Notes under the pieces: generated by a model | The model's input: only the letters and a program-made list of their open reading frames with translations | Database searches by the model: none | What the model was told of the DNA's origin: nothing | From: Cyclobacteriaceae bacterium | GTDB taxonomy: Bacteria; Bacteroidota; Bacteroidia; Cytophagales; Cyclobacteriaceae | Length of the DNA stretch: 64,000 nt | Reading direction: 5' to 3' | NCBI GenBank assembly: GCA_020436165.1 | Contig: JAGQYI010000002.1 | Span: 1 to 64,000, forward strand | Made by a program: the position numbers and the translations under genes | Shown here: piece after piece, positions 55,503 through 64,000 of the stretch | Position numbering within the stretch: position 1 is the first letter of the stretch | Layout: every line of letters starts with the position of its first letter

Positions 55503-55520
55503 TTTGTTTGTACATGCAAT
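55503..55520. promoter_or_regulatory. Candidate MarR operator upstream of the reductase operon
   Basis: The sequence TTTGTTTGTACATGCAAT contains the imperfect dyad TTGTACATGCAA (one mismatch) and shares 17 of 18 bases with the site upstream of marR at 55989-56006. It lies upstream of the reductase start on the minus strand. Binding by the MarR protein is inference. Confidence 0.6.
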
Positions 55521-55536
55521 TTTTAATTTAAAATTT

Positions 55537-55965
55537 TTATGCGTCCAGCTTTTTCACTGCTTCATAAATTTCAGAAGTCAGCCGTTTGGATTCTTCCTCT
55601 CCAATAATTTTGGCGTAGCGATCAAAGAGTCTTCTCCATGCTTTTTTAATATCTACGTCCAATGCTTTACTTTTTTCGGTAGGGTAGACTTCTGTTGTAC
55701 GACCAACCGTTTTTCGCTCCAAAAGTTTTTTGGCTTCCATTTTTTCGATGAGCCTGGTAATGGTGGAGGGAGTCAACAGCATCTGTTCGCTCAGTTCCGT
55801 TGGCGTAATGCCTGGCCTTGAGTTAACCGTCATCAGTAAAAACGCATATGAACTGGAAAGGCCCGTTACAGCAAATTCCTCATCGGCCATTTTGGTCATT
55901 ACCCTGGAAAGGGCCCCGGCCGAAAAGTGTAAGCATCCGCAATATACTGAGTCGCATTTTTCCAT
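55537..55965 (-). CDS. MarR-family transcriptional regulator
   Basis: This 142-residue protein has the MarR winged helix: GITPTELSEQMLLTPSTITRLIEKMEAKKLLERK near residues 55-90, the wing GRTTEVYPTEK, and a C-terminal helix. The N-terminus has a cysteine cluster (MEKCDSVYCGCL), possibly a redox switch of the kind known in some MarR proteins that sense oxidants or electrophiles. The ATG at 55965 is chosen; an upstream ATG at 56004 lies in the operator. A near-leaderless transcript is predicted from the promoter at 55974-56004. The gene controls itself and the downstream reductases by the operators (inference). Confidence 0.88.
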   Translation of the reverse strand: MEKCDSVYCGCLHFSAGALSRVMTKMADEEFAVTGLSSSYAFLLMTVNSRPGITPTELSEQMLLTPSTITRLIEKMEAKKLLERKTVGRTTEVYPTEKSKALDVDIKKAWRRLFDRYAKIIGEEESKRLTSEIYEAVKKLDA

Positions 55966-55973
55966 TACGGTGC

Positions 55974-56006
55974 CAAAGGTATAGCATTTTGTTTGTACAT
56001 ACAAAT
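55974..56006 (-). promoter_or_regulatory. marR promoter with overlapping operator
   Basis: On the minus strand a TTTG is followed after 20 bases by TACCTTTG (55974-55981), matching the Bacteroidota TTTG-N19-21-TAnnTTTG promoter. The perfect dyad TTGTATGTACAA overlaps the -33 element, so a bound repressor would block it. The same sequence recurs upstream of the reductase operon. Transcription would start a few bases before the ATG. Confidence 0.65.
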
Positions 56007-56020
56007 ATTTTTCAGGTTTT

Positions 56021-56323
56021 TTATCTATTAAGTACTCCTGTTATTATTAAGGCAAGAAGTGCTATTATAACCAAAAACACTACCGCAATTTTTGTAACTT
56101 GCTTCATGGTCTGTCTTTTATCCTCTCTAAGGGTTCTCACTTTTATTTCCTGAAGCTGTTCTTCCGATGCTTTCTTATTTGGAATACTTACTTTCCTTCC
56201 CTTTAGACTTGAGTTATAATTTTTCACTCTTTCAAAGACATTTATCTTTTTCAAAAGCGCCCTATTATTCTTCAGGGTTTTATTCATTGTATCCAATGCT
56301 CCAAAACCTCCACCTGATGCCAT
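56021..56323 (-). CDS. Small C-terminally anchored protein of unknown function
   Basis: The 100-residue protein has a basic, hydrophilic helical N-terminal region (ASGGGFGALDTMNKTLKNNRALLKK onward) and one membrane helix at residues about 79-97. No family recognised. It follows the YifB-like gene on the same strand only 31 bases downstream of that gene's end side, so it has its own start region. Function unknown. Confidence 0.65.
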   Translation of the reverse strand: MASGGGFGALDTMNKTLKNNRALLKKINVFERVKNYNSSLKGRKVSIPNKKASEEQLQEIKVRTLREDKRQTMKQVTKIAVVFLVIIALLALIITGVLNR

Positions 56324-56354
56324 AACAATTATCTATTTAATTAAATACTAAATT

Positions 56355-57896
56355 TTATCCATTTGCCCAGCCTTCCCGGTCCAGGCTGCGGTACTGAATG
56401 GCCTCCGCCAGGTGCTCTACTTTAATGTCTTCCGAAGCTGCCAGATCGGCAATGGTGCGCGCTACTTTTAAAATGCGGTCATAGGCCCGGGCCGAAAGGC
56501 CGAGTTTGTCCATAGCAGTTTTAAGCAGTACCCTTCCGGCATTATTAATTTCACACACTTCCTTCACCATTTGCGAGGGCATCAATGCATTCGAATGCAC
56601 CGCCTCACTTTCCTTAAATCGTTTGGCTTGTCGTTCGCGTGCCTGTATGACACGTTCACGAATTACCTCGCTTGGTTCAGATTTCTGCGTACCCGTCATC
56701 TGGTCGAACGAAACAGGTGTAACCTCCACATGCAGGTCGATGCGGTCTAGCAAGGGTCCGCTTACTTTGTTCAGATATTTTTGCACTACACCTGGAGCGC
56801 ACACACATTCCTTTTCGGGATGGTTATAATACCCGCATGGGCACGGGTTCATGCTGGCCAGCAACATAAAGTTGGCCGGAAAATCCAGCGACACTTTTGC
56901 CCGCGAAATTGTTACCTTCCGGTCTTCCATGGGCTGGCGCATTACCTCCAACACAGTTCGTTTAAACTCGGGAAGTTCATCTAAAAACAAAACGCCATTA
57001 TGCGCCAGCGAAATTTCACCCGGTGTTGGAAAACCTCCGCCCCCAACAAGTGCCACATCCGAAATGGTATGGTGCGGGCTACGAAAAGGCCGCGTGGTCA
57101 TCAACGTGGCATTGTTACCCAGCCTTCCCGCCACCGAGTGGATCTTGGTGGTTTCCAGCGCTTCGTGCAACGAGAGGGGTGGCAAGATGGAAGGCAGCCG
57201 TTTGGCCAGCATTGTCTTGCCTGCACCCGGAGGTCCGATCAGAATTACATTATGACCTCCTGCTGCCGCTATTTCCAATGCCCGCTTAATATTTTCCTGA
57301 CCCTGCACATCTTTAAAGTCCGTTTCATAATTATTGAGCTCAGACATAAACACATCACGGGTATCTATCTTAAGGGGTGATATTTCTAGCTCACCTTCAA
57401 AAAAATCAATAGCCTCTTTGATGTTTTCCACACCAATAATATCCAGGTCGTTGACAATGGCTGCTTCTGATGCATTTTCTTTGGGTAGCACAAATCCCTT
57501 GAATCCTTGTTTGCGTGCATCAATGGCAATGGGCAGCACACCTTTAATGGGCCGCAAGGCTCCATCAAGCGAGAGCTCCCCCATGATCACATAGTTTTCG
57601 AGCGTTTCGGTTTTAATCTGGCCTGATGCCTGTAGAATTCCCAGACCAATGGGAAGATCGTAGGCGGAGCCTTCTTTTCGAATATCAGCCGGAGCCATGT
57701 TCACCACCACCTTCTGGCGAGGGAAAAAATAACCAAGATGTTTAATCGCTGACTCTATCCGGTGGGTGCTTTCCTTCACCGCATTGTCGGGCAGGCCACT
57801 CATCCATACACCTGTTCCCTGCAACACATTTACCTCAATGTCTATTTGGGTGGCTTCTACTCCATAAACCGCACTTCCGTAGGTTTTTGAAAGCAT
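56355..57896 (-). CDS. YifB/ComM family magnesium-chelatase-like AAA ATPase
   Basis: This 513-residue protein has an N-terminal Lon-protease-like domain (about residues 20-140), a central AAA ATPase with the Walker A GPPGAGKTMLAKRLP near residue 218 and Walker B LFLDELPEF near residue 300, and a C-terminal helicase-lid region. In Vibrio and other bacteria ComM is a branch-migration helicase acting in natural transformation; the same role here is inference. It is followed downstream by a 100-residue gene and preceded by a coiled-coil membrane protein gene. Confidence 0.9.
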   Translation of the reverse strand: MLSKTYGSAVYGVEATQIDIEVNVLQGTGVWMSGLPDNAVKESTHRIESAIKHLGYFFPRQKVVVNMAPADIRKEGSAYDLPIGLGILQASGQIKTETLENYVIMGELSLDGALRPIKGVLPIAIDARKQGFKGFVLPKENASEAAIVNDLDIIGVENIKEAIDFFEGELEISPLKIDTRDVFMSELNNYETDFKDVQGQENIKRALEIAAAGGHNVILIGPPGAGKTMLAKRLPSILPPLSLHEALETTKIHSVAGRLGNNATLMTTRPFRSPHHTISDVALVGGGGFPTPGEISLAHNGVLFLDELPEFKRTVLEVMRQPMEDRKVTISRAKVSLDFPANFMLLASMNPCPCGYYNHPEKECVCAPGVVQKYLNKVSGPLLDRIDLHVEVTPVSFDQMTGTQKSEPSEVIRERVIQARERQAKRFKESEAVHSNALMPSQMVKEVCEINNAGRVLLKTAMDKLGLSARAYDRILKVARTIADLAASEDIKVEHLAEAIQYRSLDREGWANG

Positions 57897-57917
57897 GATT
57901 GATCAGTTAATTGGTTT

Positions 57918-58325
57918 TCAGGATTCCAGGGGCGAATCTTCGCCCTTTTTTTCTTCTTCAGTATGAGATGAAGATGGACTTTCTTTGGCAGGTTCTTCCA
58001 CAATCCTGGTTTTAGCAACCACCGGTGATGCACTGCTTTTTTCTTCCTGCATGTCAAAAAGCTTCGCTTTTAGTTTGTTTTTATCGTTCTCCAGTTGAGT
58101 TATCAATTTTTTTGCTTTTGCATGGTCAATCTGATTGAAGAAAAGTGCGAAAAGAAAGACAAGCGCTCCAAACAAAGAAAAATAGAGCATGAATGGAATG
58201 TAGTTTTTCATTCGCAGCAGGAAGTCAAGATTGTTTTGATTTTTATCGACCATATAAGCAACTACCACAAGCACCAACATGAAAATGGCGAAAATTATCC
58301 AAACCGTTTTTCTGGAATTTGACAT
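57918..58325 (-). CDS. Membrane protein with coiled coil and acidic tail
   Basis: The 135-residue protein has two helices (about residues 8-26 and 42-64), a coiled coil (residues 68-95) and an acidic serine-glutamate-rich tail. The arrangement resembles LapA-type small membrane proteins, but no family is certain. It precedes the YifB gene by 21 bases, so the two may be cotranscribed. A short palindrome (ACCTTGTTCAAGGT, 58342-58355) lies just upstream and could be a regulatory site. Confidence 0.65.
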   Translation of the reverse strand: MSNSRKTVWIIFAIFMLVLVVVAYMVDKNQNNLDFLLRMKNYIPFMLYFSLFGALVFLFALFFNQIDHAKAKKLITQLENDKNKLKAKLFDMQEEKSSASPVVAKTRIVEEPAKESPSSSHTEEEKKGEDSPLES

Positions 58326-58425
58326 AAATAACTTTTAAAGAACCTTGTTCAAGGTAGGGCTTTTTTAGATGCTTCGCAAAATCCGACAACAGTTTTTGTT
58401 ACCGGATTTCCTGAGAACTGTCTTT

Positions 58426-59805
58426 CTAAAGTCCGTGCGCATCAATTAAATACACCAAAGCGGCCATACTGGCGGCTCCCATTTCCAACTCGCGTTTGTT
58501 TACTTTGTCAAATGTGTCCTCCTTAGTATGGTGGTAATTGAAATACCGCTGGCTATCCGGGAAGAGACCGAATAGAACTGTACCCGAATCGGCCAAAGGC
58601 CCAATGTCGGAACCTCCGCCTGGGCCGGTAAAGTCGTACAACCCATAGGGTTCTAATAGCGGTCTCCATGTTAAAAGTTTTTTAACGACATTTTCATCAC
58701 CACTGCTTCTGAAACCTCTTGGTGTAAAACCACCGCTATCCGATTCCAATGCTGCAATATGTTTTTCCTTATTTTTTTCTGCAAGCTCGGCATATTTGTC
58801 TCCGCCTCGTCCCCCGTTCTCCTCGTTCATAAAATTGACTGCCCGAATACTATGTTTCGGCTTATAGCCCAGTTCTTTCATTATGCGCAGTACTTCAATG
58901 GATTGCACGCAACCTGCGCCATCATCATGGGCGCCATCACCTAAGTCCCACGAATCCAAATGTCCACCAATGGTTATATACTCATTCGGCTTTTCACTTC
59001 CTTTTATTTCACCAACAACATTGTATGACAGTACATCGGGCAACATTTGGCAATGCGTTTCGAAATAGAATTTCACGTCCTTTTCTCTTTTAAGTGCATC
59101 GCTTAATGTTTCAGCATCCACTACACTTATGGCTACTGCCGGAATTTTGGGAGCATCTTCTTTATAAACCAATGTTCCTGTATGCGGAACATCGTCCCGG
59201 TTGGAAGCCATTGAATGCACAACAACTCCTACTGCTCCATAGCGTGCCGCTTCCGAAGCTCCCCAAACTCGTTGGTCTACTGCGCCACCATACGCACGAA
59301 ATGTTTGCACCTGGGTTTGATCGAACGGACGATTGAAGAATACGATTTTGCCTTCAATATTTTTCTTGCCTAGTTCTTTCAGCTCATCCAGGCTTTCTAC
59401 TTCAACTACTTCTGCCGTAATGCCTCCATCTCCCGTACCTACAGAGTTTCCGATAGCACAGATGGTCATGTCCATAGAACCATGTTTTGAATTTACAATA
59501 CGGGCAACTTCCTGCTGGCCCCGCACCCAATGCGGCACCATTACCGGTTGAAGGTAAACCGTATCAAAACCATACGATAGCATTTGCTGCCGCGACCACT
59601 CCACCGCTGCAGCTGCCTGGGGAGATCCACTCAACCTTCCTCCGATCTGGTTAGAAAGGTAATCCAGCATTTCATACGATTGTCCTTTTGTAAGCTCAAA
59701 GTCATAGATCTTTTTGATCATTTCTTCATCGCTCTGAGCCTTTGTTAAATTAACTGTTCCGGAGAGCAGAAGTAAGCTCAAAAAAATTTGTTTTGCCATT
59801 TTCAT
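58426..59805 (-). CDS. Exported M28 family metallopeptidase
   Basis: This 459-residue enzyme has a signal peptide (ending near LTKAQ) and the M28 aminopeptidase/carboxypeptidase catalytic domain with two zinc ligands in GGHLDSWDLGDGAHDDGAG near residue 280 and the catalytic and metal glutamates in NFMNEENGG near residue 330. An N-terminal protease-associated (PA) domain is likely between residues about 110 and 230. It probably cleaves peptides in the periplasm. The start may also be codon 3 (Met3). It is followed downstream by a palindrome-containing gap. Confidence 0.9.
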   Translation of the reverse strand: MKMAKQIFLSLLLLSGTVNLTKAQSDEEMIKKIYDFELTKGQSYEMLDYLSNQIGGRLSGSPQAAAAVEWSRQQMLSYGFDTVYLQPVMVPHWVRGQQEVARIVNSKHGSMDMTICAIGNSVGTGDGGITAEVVEVESLDELKELGKKNIEGKIVFFNRPFDQTQVQTFRAYGGAVDQRVWGASEAARYGAVGVVVHSMASNRDDVPHTGTLVYKEDAPKIPAVAISVVDAETLSDALKREKDVKFYFETHCQMLPDVLSYNVVGEIKGSEKPNEYITIGGHLDSWDLGDGAHDDGAGCVQSIEVLRIMKELGYKPKHSIRAVNFMNEENGGRGGDKYAELAEKNKEKHIAALESDSGGFTPRGFRSSGDENVVKKLLTWRPLLEPYGLYDFTGPGGGSDIGPLADSGTVLFGLFPDSQRYFNYHHTKEDTFDKVNKRELEMGAASMAALVYLIDAHGL

Positions 59806-59837
59806 AGTATGTGTTGTTAAAGCCTAAAAGGAATTTT

Positions 59838-61598
59838 TCACTCTTCTTCTTTATAAAAATCTTTAATGATGGATGCATATTTTGCCAAAATCTCTCTTCT
59901 CTTCAATGACATTTTCGCTGTAAGTTCGCCCCCTTCAACCGACCATTCTTCTGGTAGAAGTGCATATTTTTTTACGCGTTCGTATTGAGAAAAATTCTCG
60001 TTGTAATGTTCTACTTCCCTATCAAATTTTTCTTTTACAGCAGCACTTTTGAGAATATCCTCTCGGGTTTTGCATTCTGTATGATGCAGCTTGCACCACT
60101 CGGCCACCGATTCAAAATCTGGCACAATTAGAGCAGAAGGGTGCTTTTGCCCTTCCCCAACCACCATTATGTTTTCGATGTACATCGATTCCTTGAACTT
60201 ATTCTCCATCTGCTGAGGAATAATGTATTTTCCCCCGGATGTTTTAAATATCTCCTTTTTTCGATCGGTTATTTTAAGGAATCCATCCTGTAACTCACCT
60301 ATATCGCCTGTTTTGAACCAACCATCCTGCAAGACAGCGGCCGTTTCATCCGGCTTTTTGTAATAACCCTGCATAATACCCGGGCCAGCGGCCTCTATTT
60401 CCCCGTCTTCAGCAATACGTACTTCCACATCTTTCATAAGTGGGCCCACGCAACCTAACCGGTATCCACCCGGATCTAGTTTAGAAAAACTGATTCCCGG
60501 TGATGTTTCCGTTAAACCGTAGGCCTCCAATATTGGAATTTGGGCAGCCCAGAACACTCGAGCCAAGCGCGGTTGCAAAGCAGCTGCTCCTGAAACAATA
60601 AATTCAATGTTTCCACCCAACGCTTCTCGCCATTTGCTAAAAATTAATTTATTGGCTAACCCCAATTGTTTAGTATACCACCAGCCTTTGTTTTCGTTTG
60701 GATCATATATTTCTCCCAACCGCAGCGCCCAAAAGAAAAGTCGTTTTTTTACACCTTTCAGTTCGTAGCCCTTTTTCACAATCTTATCATACACTTTCTC
60801 AAGCAAGCGAGGCACGGTAGCAAAGTAATGAGGGTGTACTTCCTTCATGGCATCACCGATGGTGTCAATGGCAGTAAAATACACTTCAACTCCCATTCTC
60901 ATATGTGTGTAGCTGGCTGTTCTTTCAAAAATGTGGCAAAGCGGCAGAAAACTTAGCGTTTTGTACGTTTCGTTTACACCCGCAAATCGTTCCACCACCC
61001 CTTCAGAGTTGCTTACAATATTTTTATGGGTTAGCATTACTCCCTTTGGAAAACCGGTTGTTCCACTGGTATAGATGATGGTCGCCAGATCTTCATGTTT
61101 AACAGCAGCTTTTCTCTTTTCGATTTCTTCTTTTTCAGATTCATAATCGCTTTGAAGTTCCGTCCAATGTGCAAGATTCTCCACCTTGTCAAAGGTGTAA
61201 ATATCTTTAAACCCTGAAATATCTTTGGATGCCTCCTGCAGCTTTTCGTATAACTCCTTGCTTCCGGCAAAAGCCATTACTGATTCGGAATGTTCAAGTG
61301 TATAATTATAATCCTTGATGGTAATGTTAGGATAAAGCGGAACATTTATGGCGCCAATTTGTTGAATTGCCAGATCCGCAAATATCCACTCCGGCCTGTT
61401 TAGTGATACAAGAGCCACTTTATCTCCGGTTTTAATCCCTTTTTTTATAAGCCCTGCGCTTAGCCTGTTTACTTCATCAATTACCTCTTCGGTTGAATAG
61501 CTTTTCCAGGTTTCACCGGTTTTAATATTTAAGCATTTTTCTTTGGGGTAGTGTTCCAATTGGTAATAAGGAACATCGAATAGCCTTGTGATTTGCAT
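59838..61598 (-). CDS. Long-chain acyl-CoA synthetase (AMP-forming)
   Basis: The 586-residue enzyme activates fatty acids to acyl-CoA through an acyl-AMP. It has the ATP motif YTSGTTGFPKGVMLTH near residue 175, the acyl-binding and second motif AYGLTETSPGISFSKL near residue 360, and GWFKTGDIGEL with DRKKEIFKTSGGKYIIPQQ near residue 430. It is shorter than eukaryotic homologues but full for bacterial FadD/FadD15-type members. Substrate chain length cannot be told. It lies between the M28 peptidase and TPR genes on the same strand. Confidence 0.92.
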   Translation of the reverse strand: MQITRLFDVPYYQLEHYPKEKCLNIKTGETWKSYSTEEVIDEVNRLSAGLIKKGIKTGDKVALVSLNRPEWIFADLAIQQIGAINVPLYPNITIKDYNYTLEHSESVMAFAGSKELYEKLQEASKDISGFKDIYTFDKVENLAHWTELQSDYESEKEEIEKRKAAVKHEDLATIIYTSGTTGFPKGVMLTHKNIVSNSEGVVERFAGVNETYKTLSFLPLCHIFERTASYTHMRMGVEVYFTAIDTIGDAMKEVHPHYFATVPRLLEKVYDKIVKKGYELKGVKKRLFFWALRLGEIYDPNENKGWWYTKQLGLANKLIFSKWREALGGNIEFIVSGAAALQPRLARVFWAAQIPILEAYGLTETSPGISFSKLDPGGYRLGCVGPLMKDVEVRIAEDGEIEAAGPGIMQGYYKKPDETAAVLQDGWFKTGDIGELQDGFLKITDRKKEIFKTSGGKYIIPQQMENKFKESMYIENIMVVGEGQKHPSALIVPDFESVAEWCKLHHTECKTREDILKSAAVKEKFDREVEHYNENFSQYERVKKYALLPEEWSVEGGELTAKMSLKRREILAKYASIIKDFYKEEE

Positions 61599-61649
61599 AG
61601 ATTCAGATTTGGGCCATGAATCTACAACTTTTTTAGTTCTATTAGGAGA

Positions 61650-63479
61650 TTAGAAGGATGGCTCTTTTTGTTCAACCTCTGAAAAATCTCCTCTCAGGGT
61701 TCGATACCTCTTTCGCGACTCAGCAACATAAACACTACCAGGAAAATCTCTAAGCAACTGCACGTAAAGTTCCTGGGCCCTGGCACTGTCTTTCAAATAG
61801 TTTTGATAAATGTCTGCTTCTAAGAAAAGTGCTTTGTCGCCCAACACATCATAACCGAATTGTTGTACAACCTGAGCATACGTTTCTGCTGCTGCGGTAA
61901 AATTCCCTTTCTTTTTCTGCTCCTTTGCCTTTAACATAAGAAAATCATCTTCCAGGCTCTGGCCTTTAAAAACTCTTAGTAAACTATCAACAGATTTTAG
62001 CACTTCATCGTCCTTATTCTGATATTCCAAAAGTTCAAGTGCTGCATATGCTTTCAGTGCAACATTTGTGCTATCAAAAACTGTATTCTCCTTTATAAAA
62101 ACACTCAGATCGAGGGCATCGTTTGCTATTTCTCTTGACGTGGCCATTTTGAGAATATCAAGAACAGCCTGTGCTAAATCGAATTCACCCTGATAATAGG
62201 CCAACTTTGCTCTCTTTAGTTTCGCCTCATATCCTATTGGAGTTTCTTTCATTGTTTTGTCAACCTGGGCATATAGCAAAGCCGATTCCCAGGGCTCATC
62301 ATTTAGCAGATAAATGTCGGCAAGGGTAAGCTTTGCCTCTGCCTTTAAATTGTCATTCAACCTTGGGTTGTTTATCAGCTCGTTTAATTCGTTTATGGCT
62401 TCTGTTTTTTTATCAAGAAAATATCCGTTTAACAATGCTACTTGCAAACCTGCCTTATAGGCTTCCATCGTATTTGGATGTTTTTGACTGAAATCCTTAT
62501 ACAGTTGTGTAAGTTCAACCAATGTTTCCTGGTTATGAGGATATGCCCTTTTTGCCTGTTCTTCTTTTGAATTTATTTTCCACAATTCCGCCTTTGTTCC
62601 TTCCTGACTTCCAGTGTAATTGGCCGCTATATAGGAAAAAATTTTATCTGCTGCTGAAAAATCACCGTTAGACAAAGCCATTTGCCCTAAATCCATTAAT
62701 GTTTTACCACCCTGATTTAAACGTCTGTCCAGGGCCCGTGCCTGAATGAAGGCGCTTGTGAAATTTTTTGTTTGCACATTGGCCCAAATCAACAACTCCG
62801 AATAAACCACGTTCTCGGGTTCTTCCTGAATCATTTTATAGAGATAAGCTTCCAGGTTTTCAATGTCTTCCGGCTCTGTGAGTGTTGCCTGCAGCGAATT
62901 TTTAACATACCTTATATTTCCGGTACTTTGGTTGGCGAACAGAATATACTCTTCAACCATTTCCTGCTTTTTATTCATGTAGCGGTAAATATTAGCCAGA
63001 TCTATGGAAAACAAAGTTGGATTTCCAGCTCTCTTACGTGTAAGCAGGAGCAGATCAACTGCCTGGTCCCTTTCTCCAAGTTGTAAATAGTATTGCGCTG
63101 CTCTCCTTGCAGTGTAAGGATCCGTTGAAAAAAGATTCGCAAGATTCTTATAATAACTATTTGCCCTGTCTTCACCCTTTTCCTCATAAATTATTCTCCC
63201 TTTATCAATTTTATAATTGACATTGGCAGGGTACGTCTTTATCAACTTATCTATATACTTTGTCGCTTTTTGGTACTCATTGGTCTGAAGAAGAAGTGCA
63301 AAATATTGATTGTGGATAAGTGGCCAGTTATTTGCGTTTCGTGCCAGCCTGGCGTACATATCCAGCGCCTTTTCTGTTTCGCCTTGCTGATAGTATTGTT
63401 GGGCTAGTTCTACGCTAGTTGTTTGCGCAACCGCTGAAAAGAAAGATACCAGTAACAATATGAAAATTGGTATTCGCAT
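61650..63479 (-). CDS. Exported tetratricopeptide repeat protein
   Basis: This 609-residue protein has a signal peptide (ending near AVAQ) and then continuous TPR/SEL1-like helical repeats (YYQQGETEKALDMYARL, and about twelve further pairs). Such solenoids bind other proteins and occur in outer-membrane complexes of Bacteroidota. The ATG at 63479 is chosen because it begins the signal peptide; another start 51 bases upstream is in frame but adds a charged leader. It faces a long AT-rich gap with DnaA-box-like sites. Confidence 0.82.
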   Translation of the reverse strand: MRIPIFILLLVSFFSAVAQTTSVELAQQYYQQGETEKALDMYARLARNANNWPLIHNQYFALLLQTNEYQKATKYIDKLIKTYPANVNYKIDKGRIIYEEKGEDRANSYYKNLANLFSTDPYTARRAAQYYLQLGERDQAVDLLLLTRKRAGNPTLFSIDLANIYRYMNKKQEMVEEYILFANQSTGNIRYVKNSLQATLTEPEDIENLEAYLYKMIQEEPENVVYSELLIWANVQTKNFTSAFIQARALDRRLNQGGKTLMDLGQMALSNGDFSAADKIFSYIAANYTGSQEGTKAELWKINSKEEQAKRAYPHNQETLVELTQLYKDFSQKHPNTMEAYKAGLQVALLNGYFLDKKTEAINELNELINNPRLNDNLKAEAKLTLADIYLLNDEPWESALLYAQVDKTMKETPIGYEAKLKRAKLAYYQGEFDLAQAVLDILKMATSREIANDALDLSVFIKENTVFDSTNVALKAYAALELLEYQNKDDEVLKSVDSLLRVFKGQSLEDDFLMLKAKEQKKKGNFTAAAETYAQVVQQFGYDVLGDKALFLEADIYQNYLKDSARAQELYVQLLRDFPGSVYVAESRKRYRTLRGDFSEVEQKEPSF

Positions 63480-63510
63480 TTTTTTACTAACGTAAATTCT
63501 CTTGTAAGGA

Positions 63511-63901
63511 TTATCCACTTGGAAACACACCTAAATAATATATACTAATCTATTTAATTAAAATTATTATTATTTATTAACCCTATGGATTTGTGCATAA
63601 GTTTTTGTCCTTACACTTTCTTTTATCAAATGTTAATAATTGATACTGTTTTTGTTAATAATTTTAATTAATTATCTTTTTAATGAATTGATAATCAATT
63701 TATTATACTTATTAATAAAATATACACACCTAGCAATGTTGAAAAGTTTTCTTGCAGGTTATGTGAACTATGTATGAATAACTAATAGATAATAAACATG
63801 CTCAGCTCTGTATTGTTTATGGAATAAATGTATAGCTATTGATGAGATGAAGCTTGTGGAAATCTAATGGTTTATCCACAGAGTATTTCTGCATATTCAC
63901 A
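63511..63901. other. Candidate replication origin (oriC-like region)
   Basis: This gene-free stretch is very AT-rich and contains several DnaA-box-like 9-mers (consensus TTATNCACA). Exact: TTATCCACA at 63872-63880, and TTATGCACA on the minus strand (63592-63600). One mismatch: TTATCCACT (63511-63519), ATATACACA (63720-63728) and ATATTCACA (63893-63901). Two mismatches: TGTGGAAAT (63855-63863) as the reverse form. The AT-rich 63541-63720 block could be the unwinding element. No dnaA gene is nearby. It could also be just an AT-rich promoter region. Confidence 0.5.
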
Positions 63902-64000
63902 CTAAAAACTAAGATCAAACGTAAGCTCCCAGTTGGCTCTGATGGTTGTCTTGCTTGTTCCTTCTGAGTCTTTATAGATAAAAATGGGTTCTGGTAATTC
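63902..64000 (-). CDS. C-terminal fragment of a probable outer-membrane protein
   Basis: A minus-strand frame enters from the right edge and ends at a TAG (63902-63904). The last 32 residues run from ELPEPIFIYKDSEG through TIRANWELTFDLSF. The final strand ends in phenylalanine, as in outer-membrane barrels. The start is outside the window, so it is partial. Function unknown. Confidence 0.55.
   Translation of the reverse strand, partial: ELPEPIFIYKDSEGTSKTTIRANWELTFDLSF

Noticed and set aside
58342-58355. Palindrome ACCTTGTTCAAGGT upstream of the coiled-coil protein
   Set aside because: It is symmetric but occurs once here, so a regulatory role cannot be claimed; noted in the gene entry only.

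Overview
The window looks like chromosomal DNA of a free-living Bacteroidota bacterium, most likely of the Cytophagales. The evidence is the N-acyl type arginine operon with an ArgF'-type transcarbamylase, a protein with a type IX secretion C-terminal sorting signal, LytS/LytTR signalling, a GT3-type glycogen synthase, a carbamoyl-phosphate synthase large chain without its C-terminal regulatory domain, DUF4834 and YHYH proteins, many Sec lipoproteins and beta-barrel proteins, few Shine-Dalgarno sequences, and promoter elements of the Bacteroidota TAnnTTTG type. No rRNA, tRNA, insertion sequence, prophage or CRISPR array was seen.

Layout. 1-8.2 kb: one arginine operon (argG-argC-proC-argD-argF'-argB-argE-argH), then small genes to 10.2 kb. 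10.3-13.8 kb: an exported TPR-CHAT caspase-like protein paired with an outer-membrane protein. 13.9-18.1 kb: a four-gene operon of a C39-like peptidase, an RLAN/RimK-type ATP-grasp ligase, a GCS2-type carboxylate-amine ligase and an N-formylglutamate amidohydrolase-like enzyme. This is the best candidate for a poorly described system, apparently making and trimming an amide-linked (glutamyl?) peptide or protein modification. An ECF sigma factor lies divergently and a DUF155 membrane protein follows it. 19.7-24.6 kb: a Spy/CpxP-like protein, a YHYH lipoprotein with a LytS/LytTR pair, and a secreted FG-GAP protein. 24.6-29.6 kb: glycogen synthase, DUF4834 and carB. 29.7-37.6 kb: exported proteins of unknown function, ispE, fabI, and a FecCD permease with its binding protein but no ATPase. 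37.7-46 kb: a beta-barrel protein, a methyltransferase, an amidohydrolase, monomeric isocitrate dehydrogenase and PBP1A. 46.1-47.7 kb: an ECF sigma factor, a tiny membrane protein and lgt. 47.9-53.7 kb: a nuclease-like orphan, cydAB, a toxin-antitoxin pair and small membrane or lipoproteins. 53.9-63.5 kb: all genes on the minus strand, including a MarR regulon with two matching operators, a YifB ATPase, an M28 peptidase, an acyl-CoA synthetase and a TPR protein.

63.5-63.9 kb is a very AT-rich gene-free stretch with two exact and several near-consensus DnaA boxes, a candidate replication origin. Several other intergenic gaps hold palindromic repeats of two recognisable families. The arginine operon and carB are linked by metabolism (carbamoyl phosphate feeds ArgF'), though carA is not in the window. 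Most other blocks are independent housekeeping or envelope modules.
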